The position numbers and the translations under genes were made by a program. Below are positions 16,340 through 25,778 of a stretch of DNA of 64,000 nt, piece after piece. A model generated the notes under the pieces. It was not told the origin of the DNA. It worked only from the letters and a program-made list of their open reading frames with translations, and made no database searches. This stretch comes from Clostridium sporogenes (GTDB lineage: Bacteria; Bacillota; Clostridia; Clostridiales; Clostridiaceae): positions 744,001 to 808,000 of the forward strand of contig NZ_CP011663.1 in assembly GCF_001020205.1 (NCBI RefSeq), written 5' to 3'. Each line of letters begins with the position of its first letter. Positions within the stretch are counted from its first letter, which is position 1.

Positions 16340-18181
16340 ATGAATTATGAAAAAATGGCTAGTGAAATTTTAAAAGCTATAGGAGGACAGGAAAATATTA
16401 ATTCTCTAGTGCATTGTGCAACGAGATTAAGATTTAATATTAAGTCTGAAGAAAAGGCTAATGATGAAGAAGTTAAGTCAATAAAAGGGGTATTGTCTCT
16501 AGTAAAAAAGGGAGGACAATATCAATTGGTAATTGGTAGCGATGTAGATAAAGTCTATAAAGAAATAATGAAAATTGCTAAATTAGATTCATCAAATGAC
16601 AATAATAAGACGAAAAAGGATGGAATTGTAGACAGAGTTTTATCAGTTATTACCGGGTCCATTGCGCCAATGATACCATTACTTGCTGGAGCAGGTATGG
16701 GAAAGGTATTACTTTTAATTTTAAGTTTACTTGGAATTTTAGACAAATCATCTCAAACATTTATTATATTAAAATTTATTTTTGATACGGGTTTCTACTT
16801 TATGCCGGTATTTGTGGCATTTTCAGCAGCAAAAATATTTAAATGTAATCAGTATTTGGCATCATTTGTTTGTTTATCAATGCTTCATCCAGAGTGGGTT
16901 TCTTTAGTAGCAGCAGGAAAACCTGTATACTTTTTAGGAATACCATTATCATTAGTAAAATATTCTTCTCAGCTTGTAACTGCTATTTTAATTGTATGGG
17001 TAATGTCTTATATTGAGAAATATGTTTATAAGTATGTTCCAGATATGATTAAAGTGTTTATGGCACCATTGCTAGTTATATTGATTACTGCTCCATTAGG
17101 ATTTGTTATAGTTGGACCAGTAGGTAATTACATAGCACAATTAGTTGCAGATACTGTATTATATGTACAGCAGCATTTTGGTATTGTTGCTATTCCCATT
17201 TTAGCAGCTGTATATCCATGGTTAGTGTCAATAGGTATGCATAAAGCATTGAGTCCAATTTGTGTTATGCTTATTGAACAAAATGGTTTTGATCCTGTTA
17301 CCCGTGTTATTGCACTATGTTCTAATATTTCTCAGGCAGCGGCATCTTTAGCAGTATCACTAAAGACTAAGAATAAAGAATTAAAACAGATTGCTTTTTC
17401 ATCAAGTATTACAGCATTTTTAGGAGGAATTACTGAACCGGCAATGTATGGCGTTACTCTTAAATTGAAAAAACCAATGTATGCTTGCATGATTGGTGGA
17501 GTAGCAGCAGGTTTATTTGCAGGAATAGTTAATTTAAAGGCTTTCGTTTATGTAACACCAGGGTTATTAAGTTTACCAATGTGGGTATCTGAAGGTACAA
17601 ATAATTTAATATATGCCATAATTACACTTATTATAGCTGCAGTAGTAACATTTATAGCTACGTTAATTATTGGATTTGATGACCCAGTTGAACAAAATAA
17701 AAAAGAACAGAGAAAAGTTATAGAAGAAAATATATATAAGAATATTTTAACACCAGTAAAGGGAGATACTGTTCCCCTAAAAAATATTGATGATGAAACT
17801 TTCTCAAGTGGAATAATGGGAGCTGGAATAGGAATTATTCCTAGCGAAGGTAAAGTATATGCTCCCGGAGATGGCATTGTTAGTGCTTGTTTTAAAACAG
17901 GACATGCTATTGGAATGACTATAAATGATATAGAAGTGTTAATTCATGTAGGAATAGATACTGTATCTTTAGATGGAAAGTATTTTAGCTTAGCTATTAA
18001 ACAAGGACAAAATGTTAAAAAAGGTGATTTACTATTGGAATTTGATATTGATGAAATAAAAGATGCAGGATATGATTTAACAACAAGTGTAATTATAACC
18101 AATAGTAATGATTATATGGATGTACTGCCAACTAATAAGAACAAAGTTGACAAAGAAGATGTTTTATTGACAGTAATTTAG
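16340..18181 (+). CDS. PTS beta-glucoside-type transporter, EIIBCA fusion
   Basis: This 613-residue protein imports and phosphorylates a sugar. Order of domains: EIIB (residues 1-85) with the phosphocysteine motif HCATRLRF; EIIC membrane domain (about 100-450) with GGITEPAMYGVTLKLKKPMY; and EIIA of the glucose type (about 480-613) with VYAPGDGIV and the phosphohistidine segment VLIHVGIDTVSLDGKYF. The architecture is that of BglF/BglP-type beta-glucoside permeases. The ATG at 16340 follows GGAGG; an ATG five codons earlier overlaps that site. It is read with the LicT-like regulator upstream and a PHP gene downstream; no phospho-beta-glucosidase is present, so the exact sugar is open. Confidence 0.92.
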   Translation: MNYEKMASEILKAIGGQENINSLVHCATRLRFNIKSEEKANDEEVKSIKGVLSLVKKGGQYQLVIGSDVDKVYKEIMKIAKLDSSNDNNKTKKDGIVDRVLSVITGSIAPMIPLLAGAGMGKVLLLILSLLGILDKSSQTFIILKFIFDTGFYFMPVFVAFSAAKIFKCNQYLASFVCLSMLHPEWVSLVAAGKPVYFLGIPLSLVKYSSQLVTAILIVWVMSYIEKYVYKYVPDMIKVFMAPLLVILITAPLGFVIVGPVGNYIAQLVADTVLYVQQHFGIVAIPILAAVYPWLVSIGMHKALSPICVMLIEQNGFDPVTRVIALCSNISQAAASLAVSLKTKNKELKQIAFSSSITAFLGGITEPAMYGVTLKLKKPMYACMIGGVAAGLFAGIVNLKAFVYVTPGLLSLPMWVSEGTNNLIYAIITLIIAAVVTFIATLIIGFDDPVEQNKKEQRKVIEENIYKNILTPVKGDTVPLKNIDDETFSSGIMGAGIGIIPSEGKVYAPGDGIVSACFKTGHAIGMTINDIEVLIHVGIDTVSLDGKYFSLAIKQGQNVKKGDLLLEFDIDEIKDAGYDLTTSVIITNSNDYMDVLPTNKNKVDKEDVLLTVI

Positions 18182-18192
18182 GAGGAATAGAT

Positions 18193-19011
18193 ATGATATA
18201 CGCTGATTTGCACGTACACACAAATCATAGTGATGGTATTTGTGAAATTGCTAATGTTCTTGATATGGCTAAAAAGAAAGGAATAAAAGCAATAGCTATT
18301 ACTGATCATGATACCGTTGATCAATTTGATGAAATTAATGAATTAGGCAGAAAAATGGATCTTGAAGTAGTAAAAGGTGTAGAAATGAGTTGTTATGATT
18401 ATGATGTGTTTAAAAAGGTTCATATTGTTGGATTATGGCTTAATGAAAATGCTACACATGTAAAAAAATTATGTGATAAGACTTTAAAATGTAGAGATAA
18501 TTACCATAGAGATTTAATAAAAGAATTGTCTCAAAAGGGATATGATATAACATATGAAGATGCTAAAAAATATTCTAAATACAGTATTGTTTTTAAAATG
18601 AATATTTTTCAAGCTCTAAAAGAAAAATATAAACATGAGATGACAAAAGAAAGATATAAAGAGCTTTTTGCTTCAAAAACATCAAAGGAAACTGATTTAA
18701 AGATGGGGTATACTCCTGTAATGGAAGGGATTGAAGCAATAAAAAAGGATGGTGGTATACCAATTATTGCTCATCCTTGCCAATATGATAATTATGATGA
18801 GATTGAAAAATATGTTAAGTATGGATTACAGGGAATTGAAATAAATCATTCAAAGATGAAAAAAATAGATTACAAAAAAACCTCGAATTTTGCAGCTAAA
18901 TATAACTTAGTTAAAAGTGGAGGAAGTGATTTTCATGACCCAGATTTGATTGAATTTGGGTGTTATGGTTTAACCAAAGAGCAGTATGAAGAATTAAAAC
19001 ATTTTAGATAA
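18193..19011 (+). CDS. PHP-domain phosphoesterase
   Basis: The 272-residue protein has the four PHP metal-binding motifs: DLHVHTNHSDG at residues 4-14, ITDHDTVD, PIIAHP and SGGSDFHDP. These resemble the TrpH/YciV group, which hydrolyses phosphate esters of nucleotides or small molecules. GGAGGAATAG precedes the ATG, 11 bases after the PTS stop, so it is co-transcribed with the PTS gene. In place of the expected 6-phospho-glycosidase, this enzyme may act on the imported phosphosugar; that is inference. A terminator follows at 19164. Confidence 0.85.
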   Translation: MIYADLHVHTNHSDGICEIANVLDMAKKKGIKAIAITDHDTVDQFDEINELGRKMDLEVVKGVEMSCYDYDVFKKVHIVGLWLNENATHVKKLCDKTLKCRDNYHRDLIKELSQKGYDITYEDAKKYSKYSIVFKMNIFQALKEKYKHEMTKERYKELFASKTSKETDLKMGYTPVMEGIEAIKKDGGIPIIAHPCQYDNYDEIEKYVKYGLQGIEINHSKMKKIDYKKTSNFAAKYNLVKSGGSDFHDPDLIEFGCYGLTKEQYEELKHFR

Positions 19012-19163
19012 ATTCTGGTAGGGCTTCTACGGAGGATGAAAATACTTACTAATAGTAAAGAAAAGCAAAATAGAACAAAAGGATTTAATGATACTAATAT
19101 ATCAAGAAATCCTAAGCGTGAAAAAGTTACCCTATAGAATTTAAAAATATTTTCTGGTAAAAT

Positions 19164-19207
19164 AAATCCAGTAACAAGCAGCAAATGCCAGGTTACTGGA
19201 TTTTATT
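19164..19207 (+). terminator. Terminator of PTS operon
   Basis: AAATCCAGTAAC pairs perfectly with GTTACTGGATTT over a 16-base loop, followed by TATT. Confidence 0.75.
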
Positions 19208-19640
19208 ACGTTTATGAATAGAAATGATATCAAAGAAGTTGTGGTAATTAAAAATTATTACAGCTTTAAATTATTATATATATATTAAGATATTTATAGT
19301 TAAACCCTTAAATTTTGGATAAATTTAAAATATATATGTTATAATTCCATAGATTATAACAATATGGGATATATGTTATATCTGCCATAAAGATAATTTG
19401 AATAATAATTATAATAGCAAAGAGGAATCCTTTATATGGACATAGATAAAAGTACTGTTATAGAATATAACTGATTAAATATTCATTTTAATTAAAATCT
19501 AAATGAAATGATTAAAGAAATAAATATGCTTAGAATATAATTTAGTTGTAGAGCGCAATATTATATTAATGATATACTAACAGAAACTATAGTTACAAAT
19601 ATAAATTAGTTTTTTATATTAAATAAAGGGGATGCTTTTT
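19208..19640 (+). other. Intergenic region before Crp/Fnr gene
   Basis: This AT-rich stretch holds no convincing gene. A 12-codon frame at about 19437 (MDIDKSTVIEYN) has a weak site but looks like a decayed start. No clear promoter was singled out; the true promoter of the Crp gene should lie near its 3' end. Confidence 0.4.
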
Positions 19641-20351
19641 ATGAAAGAGTGTACTTGTGAAAAATGTCATCATAATATTTGTGCAAGGAAAGTTCCTATA
19701 TTTTCTTCTTTATCGGAAGAAGAATTGATAAAAATTGTGAACATGACAGGACATGAGGCTTTTAAAAAGGGAGAAGCTATTTGCAATGAAGGAGATAAAT
19801 CAGAAACTTTAATTATTATAAATGAAGGGAAAGTAAAACTTTGTAAGATTACTAAAGAAGGAAAAGAACAAATTATTCATATACTTTCTAGTGGAGATTT
19901 TTTTGGAGAATTAAATCTTTTTAATGATGATAAAAGTTACAATTTTTCTGCTTATGCTATATCCGATGTAAAAATATGTACTCTTACAAAAAATAAGATG
20001 GACGAGATATTATTAAAAAATCCAGATATATCTTTAAAAATATTAAAAGAAGTTACTAAGAGACTTGCAGAAACGGAAACTTTAGCTCAAAATTTAGCTA
20101 CCAATGATGCAGATATTAGAATAGCTAATATGATATTAGACTTTGGTGAAAAATATGGAGTAAATAAAGAAGAATATATAGAAATAAAACTGCCTATTAA
20201 TAGAGAAGAAATGGCAAATTATGTAGGGGTTACAAGAGAAACTATAAGTAGAAAATTATCTAAATTCGAAGACTTGGAGATTATAAAGCTTGTTGGTAAT
20301 AAAGTAATTATAATTAAAGATAAAGATGCATTAAAAGAATATATAGAATAG
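19641..20351 (+). CDS. Crp/Fnr-family regulator with N-terminal cysteine cluster
   Basis: The 236-residue regulator starts at the ATG at 19641, eight bases after AAAGGGG. The N-terminus MKECTCEKCHHNICARKVPI has four cysteines (C4, C6, C9, C14), suggesting an Fe-S cluster or redox sensor like that of FNR, though spacing differs from E. coli FNR. A cNMP-type beta-roll follows (FKKGEAICNEGDKSETLIII, SGDFFGELNLF), a dimer helix, and a winged-helix DNA-binding end with MANYVGVTRETISRKLSKFE. The downstream flavodiiron, RIC and hemerythrin genes make it a likely regulator of NO/O2 stress response. Confidence 0.88.
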   Translation: MKECTCEKCHHNICARKVPIFSSLSEEELIKIVNMTGHEAFKKGEAICNEGDKSETLIIINEGKVKLCKITKEGKEQIIHILSSGDFFGELNLFNDDKSYNFSAYAISDVKICTLTKNKMDEILLKNPDISLKILKEVTKRLAETETLAQNLATNDADIRIANMILDFGEKYGVNKEEYIEIKLPINREEMANYVGVTRETISRKLSKFEDLEIIKLVGNKVIIIKDKDALKEYIE

Positions 20352-20363
20352 AATATTTTAGAG

Positions 20364-20387
20364 AAAAGTGCTTTGCACTTTTTTTAT
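20364..20387 (+). terminator. Terminator of Crp/Fnr gene
   Basis: AAAAGTGC pairs with GCACTTTT across a three-base loop and runs into further T, 13 bases after the stop. Confidence 0.75.
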
Positions 20388-20481
20388 TTTCTAAAATTTG
20401 ATTTGAATCATATTTTAAAGTTCCAATAGTTTATATAATAAAGCCATAAAACACAGGAAAGTAAGGCAAGTAATATAAACA

Positions 20482-20610
20482 AAGTTATTGGCTTTATAGG
20501 GAGTTTTTACTCCAGCTAAAGTTTAGAATGTAGTTATCCATGGACGTACCCACTTTTAAATTCCACTTTGAAGAAGATAGGGGTATTAGAGGGGGAGTTA
20601 TCGGATAAAT
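20482..20610 (+). repeat. Structured repeat element, copy B (leader of flavodiiron gene)
   Basis: This is the homologue of the element at 5613-5746, same orientation. It shares GTTATCC, AAGAAGAT, GGGTATTAGAG and TTATCGGATAA, with compensatory changes: GGCTTTATAGGGAG pairs with CTCC and TAAAGT, and TTATCC pairs with GGATAA. It ends about 15 bases before the ribosome binding site of the flavodiiron gene, so it must be part of that transcript's leader or contain its promoter. Whether it regulates is unknown. Confidence 0.6.
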
Positions 20611-20637
20611 ACTAATAAAAAATTGGAGGTAATGAAT

Positions 20638-21870
20638 ATGATGAAAAATGTAAAGATTAAAGAAAAGATTTATTTGGTAGGAAAAATTGATGATAGAGAT
20701 GTACCATTCCATAGATTAACTTTAACAAAGGGAACTACTTATAATAGTTATCTTTTATTTACAGAAAAACCTACAATAATTGATACTGTAGATATAAGTT
20801 TTGGAAGGGAATACATTGAAAGTCTTAAAACTTTAATAGACTTAGAAAAAATTCAGTATATAGTAATAAACCATACAGAACCAGACCATTCAGGAGCATT
20901 AGGAAGTTTGGCTTACAATGCTAAAAATGCAACTATTGTTTGCACCCAAAAAGCAGTTGATCAATTAAAAGCTATGTATAAACTTCATAATAGAACCTTT
21001 TTAGTAGTTAAAGATGGAGATACTCTTGATATAGGTAAAAAAACTCTTGAATTTATGGAAACACCTTATCTTCATACAGAAGAAACAATGATAACTTTTG
21101 CTAAAGAAGATAAAATATTATTCCCATGCGATATATTTAGTACTCATGTAGCAAATTATGAATATTTCAATGATAAAGCTAAAGAGGATATATTAGAAGA
21201 TTTTAAAACATACTACAGTTTAATAATGCATCCTCACAGAAGATACGTACAAAATATGATAAATAAAATAAGAAGTTTAGATATAGAAATTATAGCACCA
21301 TCTCACGGGTTTATACTAAGAGAGAATACTCAAAAGTTTATAGATATTTATGATGAAATGAGCAAAAATACAAATGTAGATAAAAAAGTTTTAATTTTAT
21401 ATTCTACAATGACAAACAATACTAAAAAGATTTCAGAATTAATCAAAGAACATTTTGAAAAAGACAATATAAATGTAGAATTAATTGATGTTAATAAAGC
21501 ATCAAATGAGGACATCTTAAAAAATGTTGAGAAAGCAGATGCAGTGCTTGTTGGGACATCTACAAAATACGCAGATATGATTGGAAATTTGGAAGAAGTT
21601 TTGAAAAGTTTAAAGGATATGGACTTAGAAAATAAAATAGCAGCGGCCTTTGGATCTTATGGATGGAGTGGAGAAGGTATTGAAGTTGTACAAGATTATT
21701 TAAAGGAAACAAACATGAAGGTTTTAAGTACTTCATACATTATAAAATCTACAGGAATGACAGATGTAAAATTCCCAATAAGAATTAAATTTTCACCAGA
21801 AGAAATGGACAAGGAAGAAATAAAGAAAGCAACTATATTTATAGCAGATTTATTATTAAATTCAATATAA
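20638..21870 (+). CDS. fprA: A-type flavoprotein / flavodiiron protein (FprA)
   Basis: This 410-residue enzyme reduces O2 to water or NO to N2O in the cytoplasm. Residues about 1-250 form the metallo-beta-lactamase-like diiron domain with ligands in NHTEPDHSGAL, YLHTEE, FPCDIFSTH and APSHG. Residues about 255-405 form a flavodoxin domain binding FMN (LILYSTMTNNTKKISELI, AAFGSYGWSGEG). No rubredoxin domain is fused, so electrons must come from a separate rubredoxin or similar. GGAGG lies eight bases before the ATG at 20638. It is followed by the RIC and hemerythrin genes, consistent with a stress operon. Confidence 0.93.
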   Translation: MMKNVKIKEKIYLVGKIDDRDVPFHRLTLTKGTTYNSYLLFTEKPTIIDTVDISFGREYIESLKTLIDLEKIQYIVINHTEPDHSGALGSLAYNAKNATIVCTQKAVDQLKAMYKLHNRTFLVVKDGDTLDIGKKTLEFMETPYLHTEETMITFAKEDKILFPCDIFSTHVANYEYFNDKAKEDILEDFKTYYSLIMHPHRRYVQNMINKIRSLDIEIIAPSHGFILRENTQKFIDIYDEMSKNTNVDKKVLILYSTMTNNTKKISELIKEHFEKDNINVELIDVNKASNEDILKNVEKADAVLVGTSTKYADMIGNLEEVLKSLKDMDLENKIAAAFGSYGWSGEGIEVVQDYLKETNMKVLSTSYIIKSTGMTDVKFPIRIKFSPEEMDKEEIKKATIFIADLLLNSI

Positions 21871-21888
21871 AAATTAGGAGGAATTGTT

Positions 21889-22587
21889 ATGAAAAACACT
21901 ATTAATGTAAATCAAAAGCTTGGGGAAGTTGTTTCTATATTCCCTGGCTCAAGTAGAATATTCAATGATATAAAAATAGATTATTGCTGTGGTGGACATG
22001 ATACTTTAGGAGACGCTTTAAAGGAAAAAGGAATAAATTCAGATGAATTCATACAAAAACTTAATGAAGAATATGAAAAGTTTGTAGAATCAAATGAAGA
22101 GTATATAGATTGGAGAAAGGAAAAGCCAATAAATCTTATAAAAAATATAGTAGATACTCATCATGCTTATACAAAAAGAGAGCTTAAAGAAATAGATGGA
22201 TTATTATCAAAAATATTAAAGGTTCATTTTCAACATCATGGAGAAGAATTATTAAAGGTTCATAAATTATTTGGACTTTTGAAAATAGAATTAGAAGAGC
22301 ATTTGATAAAAGAAGAAGAAAATCTATTTCCATTAATAGAAGAATATGAATTGACTAAAGATGAAAATGTAAAAAAAGAAATAGATAAATTTATAAAAGA
22401 AACAGAAGATGAACATGATAAAGCCGGAGATATATTAAAAGAATTAGAAAAAATAACAAGAGATTTCAAAGTACCAGAAGGTGCATGTACAAGCTATAAA
22501 TTAGCTTATGATAAGATTCATAGCTTAGAAAAAGATTTGTTTATCCATATATACAAAGAAAATAGCGTATTATTTGAGATGATTTAA
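21889..22587 (+). CDS. ric: Iron-sulfur cluster repair diiron protein RIC (ScdA/YtfE)
   Basis: The 232-residue protein carries the ScdA N-terminal domain with DYCCGGHDTLGDAL (C33, C34) and a hemerythrin-like domain with VDTHHAYTKRE, HFQHHGEELLKVHKL, HLIKEEENLFP and DEHDKAGDIL, providing diiron ligands. Family members repair Fe-S clusters damaged by NO or oxidants. AGGAGG precedes the ATG, and the gene starts 18 bases after fprA, in the same operon. Confidence 0.93.
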   Translation: MKNTINVNQKLGEVVSIFPGSSRIFNDIKIDYCCGGHDTLGDALKEKGINSDEFIQKLNEEYEKFVESNEEYIDWRKEKPINLIKNIVDTHHAYTKRELKEIDGLLSKILKVHFQHHGEELLKVHKLFGLLKIELEEHLIKEEENLFPLIEEYELTKDENVKKEIDKFIKETEDEHDKAGDILKELEKITRDFKVPEGACTSYKLAYDKIHSLEKDLFIHIYKENSVLFEMI

Positions 22588-22612
22588 AGCTTATATAAAG
22601 GAGATGATTTAA

Positions 22613-23374
22613 ATGGACAATAAAAAAATTAAGGAATTAAAGGAAGTTTTAAAAAATTTAAATAAAGTTGGAATTAATGATGAAATAAGAAAAGAAGCTT
22701 TAGACCTAGTAAAAGATATTGACCCTATAGATTTATCCATAGCAGAACAACAACTTATAGAAGAAGGAATGGAGCCACAGGATTTAAGACATTTGTGTGA
22801 TGTACACATGGAAGTTTTAAAGGATGAATTAAGTAAAGTAAAGGCGAATATAAGCAAGGATCATGTGGTGTATACTTTAATAGATGAACATGATAAGATT
22901 TTAAGATTCTTAGAAGATTTAGAAAAAGTGAATTCAGATATTCAAAATACTAAAAGCTATAATGAAGCTAAAGAAAAAATTCATAGTCTTCATAATCTAG
23001 CAGAAAGTATATTAGATGCAGAAAATCATCACCAAAGAGAAGAAAAAGTTTTATTTGTGGAGATGGAAAAAAGAGAAATAACAGGACCTACAAGAATAAT
23101 GAGAATGGAACATGATGACTTAAGGGCTAGGAAAAAAGAATTAAAAAGGCTCTCTAAAAATGCAGATAAAATGAAATTTGATGAATTCAAAATTAGAGTA
23201 GATGAAACTTCTAAATATATAATTTTTAATTTAAGGGATCATATTTTCAAAGAAAATTATATTTTATATCCATCATCTTTAGAAGCCATAAAGGAAAAGG
23301 ATATATGGGATGATATGAAAAAAAGATGTGATGAAATAGGATATTGTAGCTTTACATTTGAAAATTTAAAATAG
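22613..23374 (+). CDS. DUF438/hemerythrin-domain protein
   Basis: The 253-residue protein has an N-terminal DUF438 region (IKELKEVLKNLNK to EGMEPQDLRHLCDVH) and a hemerythrin domain (LIDEHDKILRFLEDLE, ENHHQREEKVLFVEME, RMEHDDLRARKKEL, LRDHIFKENYILYP). Many DUF438 proteins also carry a PAS domain; none is present here, so this is the short form. The diiron site probably binds O2 or NO. It is the third gene of the fprA-ric operon and is followed by a terminator at 23392. Confidence 0.88.
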   Translation: MDNKKIKELKEVLKNLNKVGINDEIRKEALDLVKDIDPIDLSIAEQQLIEEGMEPQDLRHLCDVHMEVLKDELSKVKANISKDHVVYTLIDEHDKILRFLEDLEKVNSDIQNTKSYNEAKEKIHSLHNLAESILDAENHHQREEKVLFVEMEKREITGPTRIMRMEHDDLRARKKELKRLSKNADKMKFDEFKIRVDETSKYIIFNLRDHIFKENYILYPSSLEAIKEKDIWDDMKKRCDEIGYCSFTFENLK

Positions 23375-23391
23375 CTTGATATTTATAAATT

Positions 23392-23429
23392 AAAAAATAA
23401 GACAGTCATTATTGACTGTCTTATTTTTT
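23392..23429. terminator. Bidirectional terminator
   Basis: AAAAAATAAGACAGTCA pairs with TGACTGTCTTATTTTTT over a four-base loop. It ends the stress operon and the convergent membrane-protein gene. Confidence 0.88.
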
Positions 23430-23440
23430 ATAATTTACAT

Positions 23441-23869
23441 TTAAGCTTTTAAATTATTTTTATTATTTACATTAGGTTTCTTATGTACTTTAACTCTTCT
23501 TTTTGCTTTAGCCTTATTGTTTATATTTTTTTGGTTTGCATATCCTACGAATCCCAATATAATACTTGGAATAACAAAGAATATATAAGGAATAAACATT
23601 ACTCCTGCAACAGTATATAATATAGATGCAGTTAAAGCAAATCCTGAACTGCTTAATCCAAATGCTAACCATCCAAACATAACCGCAATAGCTAAAACTA
23701 CTATATGTGGCGTTACTAGTGCAGCAGCTAGTCCACTACCTATTTGTTCTGCTGTATCACCGTCACCTAGTATACCATAAAAATATGATATTATATAAAT
23801 TAAGTATATAGTAGCTAAAATGAGACCTGTAAAAAATGCTTTACTTCTTTTTTTAAACAATGATTCCAC
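23441..23869 (-). CDS. Small membrane protein of unknown function
   Basis: This 142-residue protein has about four hydrophobic helices (residues about 12-33, 48-65, 68-90 and 92-110) and a strongly basic C-terminal tail (KAKAKRRVKVHKKP) that should lie in the cytoplasm. I recognise no domain. It is monocistronic and converges on the stress operon. Confidence 0.7.
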   Translation of the reverse strand: MESLFKKRSKAFFTGLILATIYLIYIISYFYGILGDGDTAEQIGSGLAAALVTPHIVVLAIAVMFGWLAFGLSSSGFALTASILYTVAGVMFIPYIFFVIPSIILGFVGYANQKNINNKAKAKRRVKVHKKPNVNNKNNLKA

Positions 23870-24527
23870 TTCCTTACTTAAATAATAATACCTTAATATA
23901 TTACAATATATTACCTAAATTTTCAACTTATTGTTACATATAATATGTTTAATTGTCTTATTTTCCAATATTATTTTTTAGCTATTCTTTTGTTTGCAAG
24001 TATTGTTTATTTTAGAAAAGTAGATGTACATAGTGGATCATAAAAATTTTAAAGATAAGTCCAGATACAGAATATATTAGTCTATATTATTATATATACT
24101 GTAGTAAAGATAATCATCAAAAGAATATTTAACATTTAGTATAGGATAAATTAACCTGTTGTGCTAAAAGATAAATTTTCATTGCAAAATTTATTAATAT
24201 CTAAGTTTATTTACTCATTGGCACAAATAACTTATATAAACTCTCTTGATTTATTTCTTTTATTTTTCAAAAAAATTTAATTTTATTTTTCTTATACTGA
24301 AATTTTTTTTATTTATCATACTTTTATGAGGTTTTTATAAAAATTTTGTATTTTAGTAGAATATTTTGAAAAAATCCTATATAATATCCATAAGAATTTT
24401 ATTTATAAATATGAAATGTTTATATAAATATATATTTGAATTTTCATATTTATGAATATTTTTTTTTATTTCTATCATAAGTGATCATATAAACATAATA
24501 TTCATTACATTATAAGGGGGATTTTTT
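23870..24527 (+). other. Long intergenic region upstream of gltS
   Basis: No gene is visible in these 658 bases. It contains a 38-base sequence at 24146-24183 repeated with one mismatch downstream of gltS (25741-25778), and a weaker paired segment beginning AAAGATAAGT at about 24049 and 25888. Long A/T runs precede the gltS start. The region may contain the gltS promoter and remnants of a duplicated element. Confidence 0.6.
24146..24183 (+). repeat. 38-bp direct repeat, copy 1 (upstream of gltS)
   Basis: ATAAATTAACCTGTTGTGCT followed by AAAAGATAAATTTTCATT occurs here and at 25741-25778 with a single difference (A to G). Confidence 0.9.
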
Positions 24528-25712
24528 ATGACACTAGAGCTTGATATGATTCAAACCACTACCTTAGCTATACTTTTTTATTATATAGGTGTATTTATAA
24601 AATCTAAAGTTTCAATCCTTGGGAAGTTTTGTATACCTGCTCCAGTTGTAGGTGGACTTATTTTTGCTATTTTAAATTTAATCTTTACAGAAAGTGGTTT
24701 TATATCTATATCTTTAGACACGACTCTTCAAAAGCCTTTTATGTTAGCTTTCTTTACAACTATTGGCCTTGGGGCAAGCCTTAAGATGATAAAACAGGGT
24801 GGTCTTCATGTAATAATGTTTTTTATAGCGGCTCTTCTTTTAGTAATATCACAAGACGTTCTTGGAGTAGTTATGGCTAAATCTATAGGTGAAGATCCAC
24901 TTCTTGGATTAATTGTTGGATCCGTAACCATGACTGGTGGTCATGGAACAGGAGCCACTTTTGGAGCCTTATTCGAATCAGAATACGGCCTTGTAGGGGC
25001 TTCCACTACAGCTATGGCTGCCGCTACCTTTGGGCTTGTATGTGGTAGCTTAATAGGTGGTCCGATAGCTAAAAACTTAATAAGTAAAAATAACCTAAAA
25101 AATAACTCAGATGAGTTTTTTGAAGCAAATTCTCATGATTGTGAAGAAGTGAGTTATAAAACGCTATTTAATACATTTTCTCTTATATTTTTATCAATGG
25201 GACTTGGTTCTATTTTAGAGATGTTTTTTACAAACTTTGGTATAGTCCTTCCTTCATACATAGATGCTATGATAGTGGCAGCTATAATACTTAATATAGG
25301 GGAGCAAACAAATAAATGGAAAATAAATTCAAAATGTGTTGATATAATTGGAAATATGAGCCTTAATGTGTTTTTATCCATGGCACTTATAAGTCTTAAA
25401 TTATGGGAATTAAAAAGCACAGCAGGTCCATTATTAATTTTATTAATAGGTCAAGCTGTATTAATGTTTATATTTGCATACTTTATTACTTTTAGACTAA
25501 TGGGAAAGGATTATGATGCTGCTGTTATGAGTTCTGGTCATTGTGGATTTGGAATGGGAGCTACTCCTAACGGTATAGCAAACATGGAAGCCATAACTTC
25601 TAAATATGGTGCATCACCAAAAGCATTTTTTATTCTTCCAGTTGTCGGGGCATTTTTAATAGACTTTTCTAATTCTTTAGTTATAACATTATTCGTAAAT
25701 TTATTTAAATAA
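24528..25712 (+). CDS. gltS: Sodium/glutamate symporter GltS
   Basis: The 394-residue integral membrane protein has about ten helices and GltS signatures: KFCIPAPVVGGLIFA near residue 35-50, FFTTIGLGASLK, GSVTMTGGHGTGATFG with the first reentrant loop, and SSGHCGFGMGATPNGIANME with the second. GltS imports glutamate with sodium. Length is normal. AAGGGGG precedes the ATG. It is monocistronic, flanked on both sides by long AT-rich regions carrying matching repeats. Confidence 0.93.
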   Translation: MTLELDMIQTTTLAILFYYIGVFIKSKVSILGKFCIPAPVVGGLIFAILNLIFTESGFISISLDTTLQKPFMLAFFTTIGLGASLKMIKQGGLHVIMFFIAALLLVISQDVLGVVMAKSIGEDPLLGLIVGSVTMTGGHGTGATFGALFESEYGLVGASTTAMAAATFGLVCGSLIGGPIAKNLISKNNLKNNSDEFFEANSHDCEEVSYKTLFNTFSLIFLSMGLGSILEMFFTNFGIVLPSYIDAMIVAAIILNIGEQTNKWKINSKCVDIIGNMSLNVFLSMALISLKLWELKSTAGPLLILLIGQAVLMFIFAYFITFRLMGKDYDAAVMSSGHCGFGMGATPNGIANMEAITSKYGASPKAFFILPVVGAFLIDFSNSLVITLFVNLFK

Positions 25713-25740
25713 TCCAATAAAAAATATAGATAAGTAATAT

Positions 25741-25778
25741 ATAAATTAACCTGTTGTGCTAAAAGATAAGTTTTCATT
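25741..25778 (+). repeat. 38-bp direct repeat, copy 2 (downstream of gltS)
   Basis: This is the second copy of the 24146-24183 sequence, beginning 29 bases after the gltS stop. The related AAAGATAAGT segment follows at about 25888, whereas it precedes the repeat in the upstream copy. The 480-base region to the next gene otherwise holds only a terminator and a promoter. Confidence 0.9.
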
